This document shows, in pieces, positions 17,528 through 27,113 of a DNA stretch of 40,441 nucleotides. Location of the stretch: the NCBI GenBank assembly GCA_003280445.1, contig QCEW01000010.1, forward strand, positions 1 through 40,441, read 5' to 3'. Positions within the stretch are counted from its first letter, which is position 1. Each line of letters begins with the position of its first letter. Source of the DNA: Prochlorococcus sp. AG-363-A03. GTDB taxonomy: Bacteria > Cyanobacteriota > Cyanobacteriia > PCC-6307 > Cyanobiaceae. A program made the translations under genes and the position numbers. The notes below the pieces were generated by a model. It was not told the origin of the DNA. It ran no database searches and saw only the letters and a program-made list of their open reading frames with translations.

Positions 17528-18307
17528 TCAAGACCACTTCGACATAGGTTCTCGTACAGTATTTAAATTTAGTAATTTAATACCAGAAGGAAGACTATTT
17601 AGGTCCTGAGGTTTCAAGTATCCCCAGCTTGCTAAGTAGCAAGGGATAGATTTCAGCTGGGGATCTCCTAAGACTTTTTCTAAGGTAGTTCTGCGATCTT
17701 CAATAAATCCTCGAATTGTTCTTTTCTGTAAGAGTTGGTTTAAGACATCGACTTTGCTTCCTGATTCGTGACCGAAAACCAGCTTTGGCTGAAGATCGAA
17801 GCAATTCAAAAGTTTTTTTGTGAACTCGATACTTTTTGTTGTTAAGACAGCAAATTCAATGCCTTCCTTTTCAAGTGTCTTGAGGCGTTGAGTGACTAAA
17901 GAAAAAGGCTGATGCAAATTTAACCACTGATTGAAATTATTTGATATTGCTTCTCTTCTCGTTTGATTTAAAGCTTCTTGTAATTGAGAAGGTGTCCACC
18001 CCCATCCATTAAGTGCTGAAGAGCATTCTTTTGAGTAATTTTTTGAGAAACTCTCAATACCTTTTAAGTTTAGTTGACTAGTTTTATCTGAACATTCAGC
18101 AGCCAAGATAACCATTTCCCAACCATGATGAACCCAGGGTCTCAGAGTTTTAAAAGCTGCGGGAATCTCACTAGGAAAAGAAATTATTTCTTTTCCTTTG
18201 GCAGAAAGAATGTTTAGACAAGTTTGACGAGAACTTGACCAATACTCTTTGATGCCGTCAACAATGACACCATCAAAGTCCAGAACCAGTAAAGGTTTTT
18301 CTATCAC
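17528..18307 (-). CDS. HAD-family hydrolase
   Basis: A 259-residue haloacid-dehalogenase-type hydrolase with all four motifs: I, LVLDFDGVIVDG with the nucleophile Asp and acid/base Asp; II, VLTTKS; III, the Lys in GSKVDVLNQ; IV, GFIEDRRTTLE. The cap is helical (about 25-130), class C1-like. Family members are phosphatases of small metabolites or of phosphoglycolate; the substrate cannot be told here. It lies between tRNA-Gln and recA on the same strand and could contribute read-through transcription to recA. Confidence 0.8.
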   Translation of the reverse strand: MIEKPLLVLDFDGVIVDGIKEYWSSSRQTCLNILSAKGKEIISFPSEIPAAFKTLRPWVHHGWEMVILAAECSDKTSQLNLKGIESFSKNYSKECSSALNGWGWTPSQLQEALNQTRREAISNNFNQWLNLHQPFSLVTQRLKTLEKEGIEFAVLTTKSIEFTKKLLNCFDLQPKLVFGHESGSKVDVLNQLLQKRTIRGFIEDRRTTLEKVLGDPQLKSIPCYLASWGYLKPQDLNSLPSGIKLLNLNTVREPMSKWS

Positions 18308-18320
18308 TAACTGTTCAAAA

Positions 18321-18392
18321 CTGGGCCGCTAGGATTCGAACCTAGGAATGTCGAGACCAAAACCCGATGCCTTACCACTTGGCGACGGCCCA
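18321..18392 (-). tRNA. tRNA-Gln (TTG)
   Basis: A 72-nt cloverleaf on the minus strand. It begins with the typical T1 of tRNA-Gln; acceptor TGGGCCG pairs fully with CGGCCCA, discriminator G. The D arm contains CGCCAAGTGGTAAGGC, the anticodon loop carries TTG, and the T arm has GGTTCGAATCC. No CCA is encoded. It lies 13 bp upstream of the HAD gene. Confidence 0.97.
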
Positions 18393-18574
18393 TTGTTCCA
18401 GATCTATGTTTGCAATTGAGAGACAAAGATTTGGATTCTTTCTCTTAGATAATTGCATATTTGATTCAATCCTGTCATGTCTTTATCCGGTTTTTTTTAG
18501 TTAATCGGAAAATTTATTCATTAATACATCTTGACTTGGGCTCTTGAATGTTTGATTTAGCTAGAAAAATCGAA

Positions 18575-19597
18575 TTATAAAGATTTTCTTACAAGCCAAG
18601 GATTTATTAGTCGCTTTGCCTCTGAAAGAGCCGCCTCCCAGCCTTCAGGCCACTCTCTGATACTAATTCCTTTTCGTTGAGCTTCTTCTAACCATGGTTG
18701 GATTATCTTTCTTGCTTTTCCTCCAAAAGCAACTCCTTCAGGTCCTTTAATCTCGGGGAGGTACTTAATGGTAGATTCATTGGTTCCTCCAGCAAGTTGT
18801 AAGGGGCCTGGTGGAGCTATTGGGCGTATCCTTTCCCAAAGCTTTACTGCAATTTTGGCCGCACCTGCTCCAAGATCTCCACTCATTCTACGCCCATCAA
18901 TTTGCCAAAGAGGTTTTTGATTATGAATTCTGAGGAATTTATGTCGCAGCCAAAGTTCTTCTGCTAATTGTTCATGATTTATTCCATGCCCTTGTAAACC
19001 GCAACTAACAGATAGTCGCTTTAGATGCAGATCGACTTTGAAAATTTCTTGGATTGTTTTTTCAAATTCTTTGCCTCTTCCTGGAGCAGTATGAATTTCT
19101 ACTGCATCTGGTTTGATAGAGGTTAGCAATGGACCAAAATCTCTCAGGGTTAATCTGAGATCTTTTTCTTGAATAATACCTAATGGACATGTATCTATAC
19201 ATCGGCCACATCCATAGCATTTTTTAGCATTTACACCACCTTCGTTTTGAATTGCGTGAGCTGGACAAATATTTTGACAGGGCCTTGAGCAATTAGATGG
19301 ACATAGGTCTGGATTAAACCAAGCTTTGCGAAAATGCGCATCTTTCCCATCACTTAAACTGATCATCAGCCATGGTTTTTTTCCATAAGTTTCGAAAACC
19401 CAATCAATGGCATTTCGAGCTGCGTGGATAACAGCTTCGTCGGCCGCAAGGTCAATGCAATGCACACCTGCAGCTCCATAAATTGAGCAAAGATCTGTGA
19501 TTGAGGGTAAGTCTTGATTACTGGCGCCACAAATTAATTTTACCCAGTTACCTTTTTTAAGAGCTTCAGAATTACAAATCGAATTTTGATTAATCAC
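18575..19597 (-). CDS. ldpA: LdpA, iron-sulfur protein (light-dependent period)
   Basis: A 340-residue protein with a ferredoxin-type pair of cysteine clusters: CPSNCSRPCQNICPAHAI and CYGCGRCIDTCPLGII, enough for two [4Fe-4S] centres. Flanking stretches AAGVHCIDLAADEAVI, FETYGKKPWLMISLSDGKD and GPLQLAGGTNESTI match LdpA, which in Synechococcus elongatus adjusts circadian period to light through cellular redox state. It sits 12 bp behind ndhN, so the two are probably one transcript. Prochlorococcus is known to lack kaiA, so a classical clock-input role is uncertain here. Confidence 0.9.
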   Translation of the reverse strand: MINQNSICNSEALKKGNWVKLICGASNQDLPSITDLCSIYGAAGVHCIDLAADEAVIHAARNAIDWVFETYGKKPWLMISLSDGKDAHFRKAWFNPDLCPSNCSRPCQNICPAHAIQNEGGVNAKKCYGCGRCIDTCPLGIIQEKDLRLTLRDFGPLLTSIKPDAVEIHTAPGRGKEFEKTIQEIFKVDLHLKRLSVSCGLQGHGINHEQLAEELWLRHKFLRIHNQKPLWQIDGRRMSGDLGAGAAKIAVKLWERIRPIAPPGPLQLAGGTNESTIKYLPEIKGPEGVAFGGKARKIIQPWLEEAQRKGISIREWPEGWEAALSEAKRLINPWLVRKSL

Positions 19598-19609
19598 CTT
19601 GATGAATTT

Positions 19610-20074
19610 TTAATTTTCGTGAATGAATTCATTTAAAGGTTGCCATTTAATACTACGAGCCCCTCCCATTTCAATAACAATTTTTATACGAGGTTCCTTT
19701 TGACAGAGATTATTTATTGCCAATAGCTCTGACTTGGATAAGACTTGACCCTCTAATAACCATAGAACAAAGGGTTTATCCTCTACTAATAATTCATTTA
19801 ATTGAGGAATAACTTGTTGAACTTCTCCTAAGGCCCCATTTCTCCCAACATTTTGATGTCCCAAATGTGGTGGTCTGATTCCATGTAATTGGGTAAGAAA
19901 GACAACAGGATCGCCCAACCCTCGAGCGGAAGTTATTTGTGTTTGATATCCATTAGCTCTAAGTCTTCGAAGTAGACGAGTTTCTGCTCCTCCCTCTAAT
20001 GGACTAAGGATGGCAAGGCAGCCAAATGATTCAAGATCAGTGCGAAATTTCTGACCTGAGAGTAATAAAGGCAT
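19610..20074 (-). CDS. ndhN: NAD(P)H-quinone oxidoreductase subunit N
   Basis: NdhN is a peripheral subunit of the cyanobacterial NDH-1 (photosynthetic complex I), involved in cyclic electron flow and respiration at the thylakoid. The 154-residue protein matches the family across its length: [59 protein letters not shown] and ending RSIKWQPL. Usual length is 150-160. It is divergent from the ribosomal cluster and upstream of ldpA. Confidence 0.95.
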   Translation of the reverse strand: MPLLLSGQKFRTDLESFGCLAILSPLEGGAETRLLRRLRANGYQTQITSARGLGDPVVFLTQLHGIRPPHLGHQNVGRNGALGEVQQVIPQLNELLVEDKPFVLWLLEGQVLSKSELLAINNLCQKEPRIKIVIEMGGARSIKWQPLNEFIHEN

Positions 20075-20136
20075 CCTTAAATCAAATTCTTTATCTTATT
20101 CAACTGAAGCATCACACAAAACGGGCGTTAATAGTG

Positions 20137-20142
20137 TAATCT
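20137..20142 (+). promoter_or_regulatory. Possible -10 element for the leader transcript
   Basis: TAATCT, directly followed by TTATAAG, lies about 25 bp upstream of the GC-rich hairpin. There is no good -35, which is common in Prochlorococcus promoters. Position is suggestive only. Confidence 0.3.
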
Positions 20143-20166
20143 TATAAGTTGCTAAAGCTTTTCTAT

Positions 20167-20185
20167 GCCCGACCGCTAGCCGGGC
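20167..20185 (+). ncRNA. GC-rich leader hairpin (candidate RNA element)
   Basis: GCCCG (20167-20171) pairs with CGGGC (20181-20185) around a 9-base loop that includes GCTAGC. It stands out in an otherwise AT-rich stretch and precedes the terminator-like hairpin by 16 bases, as a regulatory leader or small RNA would be laid out. Confidence 0.45.
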
Positions 20186-20201
20186 CTCTAGACGCTTGAG
20201 C

Positions 20202-20229
20202 AGATTAGACGTTTGCGTTTAGTCTTTTT
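20202..20229 (+). terminator. Intrinsic terminator-like hairpin in the rplC leader
   Basis: AGATTAGACG (20202-20211) pairs with CGTTTAGTCT (20216-20225) over 10 bp with two G-U pairs around a TTTG tetraloop, and a run of five T ends at 20229. It is oriented to stop transcription entering rplC, 214 bp before its start. An upstream copy of TAGACGC (20189-20195) could pair with GCGTTTA (20215-20221) instead. Confidence 0.6.
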
Positions 20230-20443
20230 GGCCAGTGCAGAAGAATTTATATTCTTTTGTCGAGATACTGTTTGAGCTTATTAATTAAGTTTGAAAAAGT
20301 CTCAGCCAGCTGATTTTCGCTAGCATTTTCCAAATAATTTGAACTTTAATTAATTTCAATTTTTTGGCTTGATAGGCGATTTAAATCAGATTCCAAGTTT
20401 TTCTCTTTACAGATTGACTTTCTAGCTGGCGTTTATTTAACTC

Positions 20444-21100
20444 ATGTCTTTAGGAATCTTAGGTAAGAAGTTGGGTATGTCCCAACTCTTTGATGATCAA
20501 GGCAGAGCCGTTCCAGTCACTTTGATCGAAGCGGGTCCCTGTCGAATCACTCAATTGAAATCTGCTGATACTGATGGCTATGCCGCTGTACAGATTGGAT
20601 TTCAGTTAATCCGTGAAAAACTTATTAACAAGCCTTCAAAAGGTCATCTGGCTAAATCAGGAGATGATCTTTTGCGTCATCTTCGAGAGTACCGAGTAGA
20701 AAATTCTGGTGAATTTGAACTTGGAGCTGCAATAACTGTTGATGATTTCGAAAAAGGTCAAAAAGTTGATGTTAGTGGCGACACTATGGGTAGAGGATTC
20801 GCAGGATATCAAAAGAGACATGGTTTTAGCCGAGGTCCTATGAGTCACGGTTCAAAGAATCATCGATTACCTGGCTCGACAGGAGCTGGAACGACCCCAG
20901 GTCGTGTCTATCCTGGTAAAAGGATGGCTGGTCGTATGGGCGGTAAAAAAGTCACCACCCGAGGACTTGAAATTCTAAAGATAGATACAAATCACAATTT
21001 ATTGGTAGTAAAAGGATCTGTCCCAGGGAAGCCTGGATCTCTTTTAAACATAAGACCTGCCAAAAGAGTTGGCGTCTCTACCCATCAAGGAGGTAAATGA
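20444..21100 (+). CDS. rplC: Large ribosomal subunit protein uL3
   Basis: First gene of the S10/spc-type cluster. The 218-residue protein binds 23S rRNA early in assembly. Family stretches: [11 protein letters not shown] at the start, the [20 protein letters not shown] loop with the central extension, [19 protein letters not shown], and [17 protein letters not shown]. rpsJ does not precede it, as is usual in cyanobacteria. A strong Shine-Dalgarno AGGAGG near its end serves the next gene. Confidence 0.98.
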   Translation: MSLGILGKKLGMSQLFDDQGRAVPVTLIEAGPCRITQLKSADTDGYAAVQIGFQLIREKLINKPSKGHLAKSGDDLLRHLREYRVENSGEFELGAAITVDDFEKGQKVDVSGDTMGRGFAGYQKRHGFSRGPMSHGSKNHRLPGSTGAGTTPGRVYPGKRMAGRMGGKKVTTRGLEILKIDTNHNLLVVKGSVPGKPGSLLNIRPAKRVGVSTHQGGK

Positions 21101-21735
21101 TGACTAACTGTACTGTTCTTGATTGGCAAGGAAAAGAGGCGGGCGAATCATCGATTGATTTGAAAACTGCCAAGGAATCCTCAGCTGCAGATTTATTACA
21201 TCGTGCTGTTTTACGCCAACAGGCGCATAGCCGCCAAGGGACTGCAAGCACTTTGACTAGGTCTGAGGTTCGAGGAGGTGGGCGAAAACCCTATAAGCAA
21301 AAGGGTACTGGTAGAGCAAGACAAGGCTCAATTAGAACTCCTCTTCGACCAGGAGGTGGAATTATATTTGGTCCTAAGCCTCGCAAATATAATTTGGAAA
21401 TGAATAGGAAGGAACGAAGGCTAGCTCTTCGTACTGCTCTAATGAGTAGAATTGCAGAGGCAAAAATAATTAAAGACTTCGGTTCAAAGCTAGAAGTTCC
21501 TAAAACAAGTGAAATTGTTGCTCTACTTAAGCGAGTAGGAATTGATTCTGATGGGAAAATTCTTATTATTCTCCATAAACCATCAGAAATCATAAAGCGT
21601 TCAATTAGAAACTTAGAGAAAGTAAAGCTCATCTCTGCTGATCAATTAAATGTGTTTGATCTTCTCAATGCCAATTCTTTGGTAATAGGCGAAGACGCAT
21701 TATCAACTATTAAGGAGGTCTATAGTAATGACTAA
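21100..21735 (+). CDS. rplD: Large ribosomal subunit protein uL4
   Basis: 211-residue 23S rRNA-binding protein lining the exit tunnel. The long basic loop ([30 protein letters not shown] region) is intact. Two adjacent ATGs exist (21097, 21100); AGGAGG at 21088-21093 is 6 bases from the second, so I chose 21100, which overlaps the rplC stop by one base. In E. coli uL4 represses its own operon through the leader RNA, relevant to the structured leader here, but conservation of that control in cyanobacteria is not established. Confidence 0.97.
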   Translation: MTNCTVLDWQGKEAGESSIDLKTAKESSAADLLHRAVLRQQAHSRQGTASTLTRSEVRGGGRKPYKQKGTGRARQGSIRTPLRPGGGIIFGPKPRKYNLEMNRKERRLALRTALMSRIAEAKIIKDFGSKLEVPKTSEIVALLKRVGIDSDGKILIILHKPSEIIKRSIRNLEKVKLISADQLNVFDLLNANSLVIGEDALSTIKEVYSND

Positions 21736-22039
21736 ATTTTTTGATAAACGACTTACTGATGTGATTAAGCGCCCTTTGATAACTGAGAAGGCTACGAAAG
21801 CTTTGGATTTAAATCAGTACACTTTTGAAGTCGATCCAAGAGCAGCTAAGCCTGACATAAAAGCTGCTGTAGAAAAAATGTTTGATGTCAAGGTTCTTGG
21901 TATTAGTACTATGAATCCCCCAAGAAAAAGCAGGCGAGTTGGTAGGTTTTCTGGAAAGAGGCCTCAAGTGAAGAAGGCTGTGGTTCGCCTAGCAGAAGGC
22001 AACTCCATTCAGTTATTCCCAGAATCAGAGGAGGCTTAA
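21728..22039 (+). CDS. rplW: Large ribosomal subunit protein uL23
   Basis: 103 residues; exit-tunnel protein and docking site for trigger factor and SRP. Starts with [18 protein letters not shown] and has the [17 protein letters not shown] loop. The start overlaps the rplD end by 8 bp and is preceded by AAGGAGG, so it is translationally coupled. Confidence 0.97.
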   Translation: MTKFFDKRLTDVIKRPLITEKATKALDLNQYTFEVDPRAAKPDIKAAVEKMFDVKVLGISTMNPPRKSRRVGRFSGKRPQVKKAVVRLAEGNSIQLFPESEEA

Positions 22040-22042
22040 ACA

Positions 22043-22906
22043 ATGGCAATAAGAAGTTTCAAACCTTACACACCTGGTACTCGCACAAGAGTAGTAACTG
22101 ACTTTAGTGAAGTTACATCCAATAAACCTGAGCGCTCACTTGTCGTATCTAAACATCGAAAGAAAGGGCGCAATAATAGAGGGGTAATTACTTGTCGTCA
22201 TAGGGGAGGAGGACACAAGAGGTTATATCGGATTGTTGATTTTCGTCGAAATAAGCATGGTGTTTCTGCCAAAGTTGCGGCAATTCATTATGACCCACAT
22301 CGGAATGCAAGACTTGCCTTGCTTTTTTACTCTGATGGCGAAAAGAGATACATACTCGCACCTGCGGACATAACAGTTGGGCAAGAAGTTACTTCAGGTC
22401 CAGATGCACCAATTGAAATTGGTAATGCTTTACCACTTTCTTCAATGCCTTTAGGTTCGAGTGTTCACTGTGTTGAACTTTATCCAGGCCGAGGCGGACA
22501 GATGGTTCGTACAGCTGGAGCTAGTGCCCAAGTTATGGCTAAAGAAGGAGATTATGTTGCATTAAAATTACCTTCAACTGAAGTTCGTTTAGTTAGAAAA
22601 GAATGCTACGCGACACTTGGAGAGGTTGGTAATTCAGAAATTAGAAATACAAGCCTTGGAAAAGCTGGAAGAAGAAGATGGCTCGGCAGACGACCTCAGG
22701 TTAGAGGAAGTGTCATGAATCCATGTGATCATCCTCATGGAGGGGGAGAGGGAAAAGCACCTGTTGGACGTGCTGGCCCTGTGACACCTTGGGGTAAAGC
22801 TGCTCTTGGTTTAAAAACCAGGAAGAAGAATAAGCCAAGTAATAAGTACGTTCTTCGAAAACGACGCAAGGTATCTAAACGTAGTAGAGGAGGTCGCGAT
22901 TCATGA
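22043..22906 (+). CDS. rplB: Large ribosomal subunit protein uL2
   Basis: 287 residues; needed for subunit joining and peptidyl-transferase centre structure. Conserved: [37 protein letters not shown], and near the end [16 protein letters not shown] with the conserved His, then [11 protein letters not shown]. It follows rplW by 3 bp. Confidence 0.98.
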   Translation: MAIRSFKPYTPGTRTRVVTDFSEVTSNKPERSLVVSKHRKKGRNNRGVITCRHRGGGHKRLYRIVDFRRNKHGVSAKVAAIHYDPHRNARLALLFYSDGEKRYILAPADITVGQEVTSGPDAPIEIGNALPLSSMPLGSSVHCVELYPGRGGQMVRTAGASAQVMAKEGDYVALKLPSTEVRLVRKECYATLGEVGNSEIRNTSLGKAGRRRWLGRRPQVRGSVMNPCDHPHGGGEGKAPVGRAGPVTPWGKAALGLKTRKKNKPSNKYVLRKRRKVSKRSRGGRDS

Positions 22907-22941
22907 TTTCTATCTTTCTTTACCAATTCTTTTAAACCGTT

Positions 22942-23217
22942 ATGGGACGTTCACTAAAAAAAGGGCCATTTATTTCAGACAGTTTGCTTCGAAAAATTGA
23001 GAAGCAAAACTCTAATGACGACAAAACTGTCATTAAGACATGGTCTAGGGCCTCAACAATTTTGCCAATGATGATTGGCCATACAATTGCTGTTCACAAT
23101 GGAAAGAGCCATATACCTGTTTTTATAACTGAGCAAATGGTAGGACACAAGTTAGGAGAGTTTGCTCCAACTCGAACCTACAAAGGTCACATCAGAGACA
23201 AAAAAGGAGCACGCTAA
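22942..23217 (+). CDS. rpsS: Small ribosomal subunit protein uS19
   Basis: 91 residues; sits in the 30S head with S13. Full family pattern: [40 protein letters not shown] and [16 protein letters not shown] 35-bp gap separates it from rplB. Confidence 0.98.
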   Translation: MGRSLKKGPFISDSLLRKIEKQNSNDDKTVIKTWSRASTILPMMIGHTIAVHNGKSHIPVFITEQMVGHKLGEFAPTRTYKGHIRDKKGAR

Positions 23218-23221
23218 TCAC

Positions 23222-23602
23222 ATGACTACTTCATCAACTAAAACAGCAGCCCAGGCTCATGGGCGTTACATTCGCGGATCTGCTTCAAAGGTACGACGTG
23301 TTCTTGATCAAATAAGAGGAAGAACTTACAGAGATGCTTTGATCATGCTTGAATTTATGCCTTATCGATCAACAGAGCCAATAACAAAGGTATTGCGATC
23401 AGCTGTTGCTAATGCAGAAAACAACCTTGGTCTTGATCCTTCTTCTTTGGTGATTACCACTGCCACAGCTGATATGGGCCCACCAATGAAACGCTACAGG
23501 CCCAGAGCCCAAGGCAGAGCATTTGCTATTAAAAAGCAGACATGCCACATCAGCATTGCTGTTTCGGCTAATCAATCAACAAATTCTGAGGACTCAGACT
23601 GA
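23222..23602 (+). CDS. rplV: Large ribosomal subunit protein uL22
   Basis: 126 residues; its long hairpin lines the exit tunnel. Conserved: [20 protein letters not shown], and the hairpin [16 protein letters not shown]. The open frame extends 20 codons upstream, but ATG at 23222 starts the family homology and lies 4 bp behind the rpsS stop. The last base overlaps the rpsC start. Confidence 0.97.
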   Translation: MTTSSTKTAAQAHGRYIRGSASKVRRVLDQIRGRTYRDALIMLEFMPYRSTEPITKVLRSAVANAENNLGLDPSSLVITTATADMGPPMKRYRPRAQGRAFAIKKQTCHISIAVSANQSTNSEDSD

Positions 23603-24336
23603 TGGGACATAAAATTCACCCCACTGGAATTAGGCTTGGTATCACCCAAGAGCATCGTTCCAAATGGTATGCACCAAGTAAAACTTATCCTTTACTACTC
23701 CAAGAAGATGATCGGATCCGTACTTTCATCAAGAAAAAATATGGAGCAGCAGGTATTAGCGATGTATTAATTGCTCGTAAGGCAGATCAGCTTGAGGTCG
23801 AATTGAAAACTGCCAGGCCAGGAGTAATTGTTGGTAGGCAAGGAAGTGGTATTGAAGAACTTAGATCTGGTATACAAAAAACAATCGGCGATAGAAATAG
23901 ACAAGTTCGCATAAACGTCGTTGAAGTTGAAAAAGTTGATGCAGATGCTTACCTTCTTGCCGAATATATTGCTCAGCAACTAGAAAAGCGTGTTGCCTTT
24001 AGACGAACTATTCGAATGGCTGTTCAAAGAGCACAAAGAGCTGGTGTCTTAGGTCTTAAAATACAAGTAGGTGGAAGGTTGAATGGCGCTGAAATCGCCC
24101 GTTCTGAATGGACACGAGAAGGAAGAGTTCCTCTCCACACTTTGAGAGCAGAAATCGATTATGCAACCAAAGTTGCTAGTACAACCTATGGAGTTTTAGG
24201 AATCAAAGTATGGGTTTTCAAAGGTGAAGTTCTTCCTAAAGAAGAACAGCCACTACCTGTTGGTTCCACTCCTAGACGCAATAGGGGGAATCGAAGACCT
24301 CAACAATTTGAGGATCGTTCCAATGAAGCTAAATAA
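23602..24336 (+). CDS. rpsC: Small ribosomal subunit protein uS3
   Basis: 244 residues; part of the mRNA entry helicase site. It begins [16 protein letters not shown], has the KH domain with [15 protein letters not shown], and [18 protein letters not shown]. The tail is basic and low-complexity, as in cyanobacteria. TGATG overlap with rplV. Confidence 0.98.
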   Translation: MGHKIHPTGIRLGITQEHRSKWYAPSKTYPLLLQEDDRIRTFIKKKYGAAGISDVLIARKADQLEVELKTARPGVIVGRQGSGIEELRSGIQKTIGDRNRQVRINVVEVEKVDADAYLLAEYIAQQLEKRVAFRRTIRMAVQRAQRAGVLGLKIQVGGRLNGAEIARSEWTREGRVPLHTLRAEIDYATKVASTTYGVLGIKVWVFKGEVLPKEEQPLPVGSTPRRNRGNRRPQQFEDRSNEAK

Positions 24337-24348
24337 GGAGTTTTAATC

Positions 24349-24834
24349 ATGCTTAGTCCCAAAAGAACCAAATTTCGCAAACAACAGAGAGGCCGTATGC
24401 GCGGCGTTGCTACTAGAGGCAACAAAATCGCTTTTGGTCAGTTTGCATTGCAAGCTCAAGATTGTGGTTGGGTTACCTCAAGACAAATCGAGGCAAGTAG
24501 ACGAGCTATGACTCGTTATGTAAAAAGGGGAGGACAAATTTGGATTCGTATTTTCCCTGATAAGCCAGTAACGATGAGGCCTGCCGAGACAAGAATGGGA
24601 TCTGGTAAAGGTAACCCAGAATTTTGGGTTGCAGTTGTTAAGCCTGGTCGAATCTTGTTTGAAATGGGTGGCGATGAAATTACAGAGGAAATTGCAAAAG
24701 AGGCTATGCGTCTTGCTCAATACAAGCTGCCAGTAAAAACAAAATTTATTTCCCTAGACGAAGATCTCAATAAGGGAAATTATAAACCTGCTAAAACGCC
24801 AGTTAAAGCAGATGATTCGGAGTCATCATCATGA
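24349..24834 (+). CDS. rplP: Large ribosomal subunit protein uL16
   Basis: 161 residues; helps form the A-site tRNA elbow contact. Core: [25 protein letters not shown] and the [20 protein letters not shown] loop. A C-terminal extension of about 20 acidic, Ser-rich residues is longer than in E. coli (136 residues). Ends in an ATGA overlap with rpmC. Confidence 0.97.
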   Translation: MLSPKRTKFRKQQRGRMRGVATRGNKIAFGQFALQAQDCGWVTSRQIEASRRAMTRYVKRGGQIWIRIFPDKPVTMRPAETRMGSGKGNPEFWVAVVKPGRILFEMGGDEITEEIAKEAMRLAQYKLPVKTKFISLDEDLNKGNYKPAKTPVKADDSESSS

Positions 24835-25043
24835 GCAAAACAACTACGAAAGATGTAAGGAATCTCTCTGATTCTGAGATATCAGAAAAGATTGAAAATC
24901 TTCGCAAAGAACTCTTTGATCTTCGTTTTAAGCAAGCCACTAGACAGCTAGCGAAAACTCACCGTTTCAAAGAGGCACGAACCGAATTGGCTCAACTTTT
25001 AACGGTTTCTAACGAGCGAAGCCGCTCCAACACATCATCTTGA
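24831..25043 (+). CDS. rpmC: Large ribosomal subunit protein uL29
   Basis: 70 residues; two-helix protein near the exit tunnel. [21 protein letters not shown] followed by a second helix is the family signature. ATGA overlap with rplP. Confidence 0.95.
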   Translation: MSKTTTKDVRNLSDSEISEKIENLRKELFDLRFKQATRQLAKTHRFKEARTELAQLLTVSNERSRSNTSS

Positions 25044-25053
25044 TTTTTTAGTT

Positions 25054-25320
25054 ATGGCACTTAAGGAAATGGTCGGCACTGTTGTCAGTGACAAAATGCA
25101 AAAAACAGTAGTTGTGGCTGTGGAAAATAGATTCCCACATCCTATCTACCAAAAAATCATTAGTCGTACGACTAGATATAAAGCCCATGATGCAGAAAAC
25201 CATTGCAAAGTGGGAGACAGAGTTCGGATTAAAGAGTCTCCTCCAATGAGCGCTCATAAACGATGGACGGTTACAGATGTTCTCGTGCAGGGTATGAAAT
25301 CTAAGGAGGCTGCAAAATGA
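25054..25320 (+). CDS. rpsQ: Small ribosomal subunit protein uS17
   Basis: 88 residues; OB-fold protein that binds 16S rRNA early. Conserved: [37 protein letters not shown] and [18 protein letters not shown]. Its end overlaps the rplN start as ATGA, with AAGGAGG upstream. Confidence 0.97.
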   Translation: MALKEMVGTVVSDKMQKTVVVAVENRFPHPIYQKIISRTTRYKAHDAENHCKVGDRVRIKESPPMSAHKRWTVTDVLVQGMKSKEAAK

Positions 25321-25682
25321 TTCAGCAAGAAACATTCTTAACCGTTGCAGATAACAGTGGTGCCAAGCGTTTGCAATGTATTAGGGTACTGGGTTCTAAT
25401 CGTCGGTATGCTCACGTAGGCGATGTGATTGTTGCTTCTGTTAAAGATGCGATGCCAAATATGGGAGTTAAAAAATCAGATGTCGTTAAAGCTGTTGTTG
25501 TTCGTACCAGAGCAACAATGCGAAGAGAGACTGGTAATTCAATTCGCTTTGATGACAACGCTGCTGTTCTTATCAATGATGATCAAAATCCAAGAGGTAC
25601 TAGGGTATTTGGTCCCGTCGCACGAGAATTAAGAGAGCGTAATTTTACTAAAATTGTCTCCTTAGCTCCGGAGGTTATTTAG
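25317..25682 (+). CDS. rplN: Large ribosomal subunit protein uL14
   Basis: 121 residues; contacts 16S rRNA in bridge B5/B8. Full family sequence: [40 protein letters not shown] and [20 protein letters not shown], ending SLAPEVI. Two bases separate it from rplX. Confidence 0.98.
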   Translation: MIQQETFLTVADNSGAKRLQCIRVLGSNRRYAHVGDVIVASVKDAMPNMGVKKSDVVKAVVVRTRATMRRETGNSIRFDDNAAVLINDDQNPRGTRVFGPVARELRERNFTKIVSLAPEVI

Positions 25683-25684
25683 TC

Positions 25685-26041
25685 ATGCCAGCAATTAACA
25701 AAGCCAAAGCTTCTTCTGATCGGGTCAAAATGAAGATCCGAAAAGGAGATACTGTTCAGATCATTTCTGGAAAGGATAAAGGTAAAACCGGTGAAGTTCT
25801 TCAAACACTTCCCTATGAAAATAGAGTTGTAGTTCAAGGAATTAATCAAAGGACAAAGCATGTAAAACCATCACAGGAAGGAGAAACTGGTCGAATAGAG
25901 ACCAAAGAAACTTCTTTGCATGCCTCAAATGTAATGATCTATTCAACTAAGGAAAAAGTTGCTAGCAAGGTTGAGATCTTTGTAGATAAAGATGGATCTA
26001 AGAAACGACGATTAAAGAAGACAGGAGAATTAATTGATTGA
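25685..26041 (+). CDS. rplX: Large ribosomal subunit protein uL24
   Basis: 118 residues; assembly initiator. The KOW motif is [20 protein letters not shown], followed by [20 protein letters not shown]. The stop codon lies inside an inverted repeat that runs into the gap before rplE. Confidence 0.97.
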   Translation: MPAINKAKASSDRVKMKIRKGDTVQIISGKDKGKTGEVLQTLPYENRVVVQGINQRTKHVKPSQEGETGRIETKETSLHASNVMIYSTKEKVASKVEIFVDKDGSKKRRLKKTGELID

Positions 26042-26070
26042 TTAATTCACTTTTCCTTTGTCTGAATTAA
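26027..26070 (+). repeat. Alternative hairpins at the rplX-rplE junction
   Basis: GAATTAAT (26027-26034) pairs perfectly with ATTAATTC (26041-26048), and TTAATTCA (26042-26049) pairs perfectly with TGAATTAA (26063-26070). The two stems share the middle arm, so only one can form. AT-only stems are weak and may be chance in this composition. Confidence 0.35.
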
Positions 26071-26135
26071 CTAAAGCAGACTTTCTTTCTTAATTGAATT
26101 CTGACCAAGACCAGAATCAACATTTTTTTCCAGCC

Positions 26136-26675
26136 ATGTCACTAAAAACCCGCTATCGAGAAACAATTAGACCAAAGCTTCTAAAAGATCTTGGTCTGAA
26201 AAATGTTCATCAAGTTCCTAAAGTGCAGAAAGTCACTTTAAACAGAGGGCTTGGTGAAGCTGCTTCTAATTCAAAAGCTTTAGAAGCTTCTCTAGCAGAA
26301 ATGGCAACAATTTCTGGGCAAAAAGCTCTTGTGACAAGGGCCAAGAAAGCTATTGCGACATTTAAGATTAGACAAGGTATGCCCATAGGTTGCGCAGTCA
26401 CACTTAGAGGTGATCGCATGTATGCATTTTTGGAAAGGTTCATTAATTTGGCACTTCCAAGAATTCGAGATTTTCGTGGTGTCAGTCCAAAAAGCTTTGA
26501 TGGCCGAGGAAATTACACCATTGGAGTCAAAGAGCAACTTATTTTCCCTGAAATTACTTTTGACAAAGTCGACACCATTAGAGGCATGGATATCACAATT
26601 GTGACCTCTGCTTCCTCTGATGAACAAGGTAAGGCTCTTCTTAGTGAAATGGGAATGCCCTTCCGTAAAAAATGA
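26136..26675 (+). CDS. rplE: Large ribosomal subunit protein uL5
   Basis: 179 residues; binds 5S rRNA and contacts P-site tRNA. Family: [51 protein letters not shown] and [22 protein letters not shown] at 26136 gives the normal start; the frame extends 14 codons upstream to a TTG. rpsN does not follow it, as in other cyanobacteria. Confidence 0.97.
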   Translation: MSLKTRYRETIRPKLLKDLGLKNVHQVPKVQKVTLNRGLGEAASNSKALEASLAEMATISGQKALVTRAKKAIATFKIRQGMPIGCAVTLRGDRMYAFLERFINLALPRIRDFRGVSPKSFDGRGNYTIGVKEQLIFPEITFDKVDTIRGMDITIVTSASSDEQGKALLSEMGMPFRKK

Positions 26676-26694
26676 GTTTGATTAGCTAAATACT

Positions 26695-27096
26695 ATGGCC
26701 AACCACGATCCAATTTCAGACATGCTCACTCGCATACGAAATGCAAGTGAAAAGCGTCATGAAAACACTAAAGTCCCTGCCTCAAGAATGTCTCTTAGTA
26801 TTGCTAAGGTTCTTCAACGTGAGGGATTTATTGCAGACATCAATGAAGAAGGAGAAGGCTTTCGAAAGCAGCTCATTCTTGGATTGAAATATACTGGTAA
26901 GCATCGCTCACCCATCATTCGCTCTATGCAGCGAGTGAGTAAACCAGGATTGAGGATTTATAAAAATACTCGAGGATTGCCAAAAGTTTTAGGAGGTCTT
27001 GGAGTTGCGATAATTTCTACCTCTAAGGGAGTCATGAGTGATCGTGATGCTCGCAAGCAAGGTGTTGGAGGAGAAGTCCTCTGCTACGTCTGTTGA
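26695..27096 (+). CDS. rpsH: Small ribosomal subunit protein uS8
   Basis: 133 residues; binds the central 16S domain. [33 protein letters not shown]-like [19 protein letters not shown] and [19 protein letters not shown] are typical. Confidence 0.98.
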   Translation: MANHDPISDMLTRIRNASEKRHENTKVPASRMSLSIAKVLQREGFIADINEEGEGFRKQLILGLKYTGKHRSPIIRSMQRVSKPGLRIYKNTRGLPKVLGGLGVAIISTSKGVMSDRDARKQGVGGEVLCYVC

Positions 27097-27113
27097 TTGA
27101 TTAGGTATTTATT

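Larger units (their letters stand above)
20075..20443 (+). other. Intergenic leader region of the ribosomal-protein cluster
   Basis: 369 bp without a gene between the divergent ndhN and rplC. It holds -10-like elements (TAATCT at 20137, TATATT near 20248), a GC-rich hairpin at 20167-20185, a terminator-like hairpin at 20202-20229, and a weaker one (TTGAA at 20339 with TTCAA at 20355, then six T). The structures face the rplC direction. It may carry a leader attenuator or an independent small RNA; no open reading frame worth reporting was seen. Confidence 0.6.
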
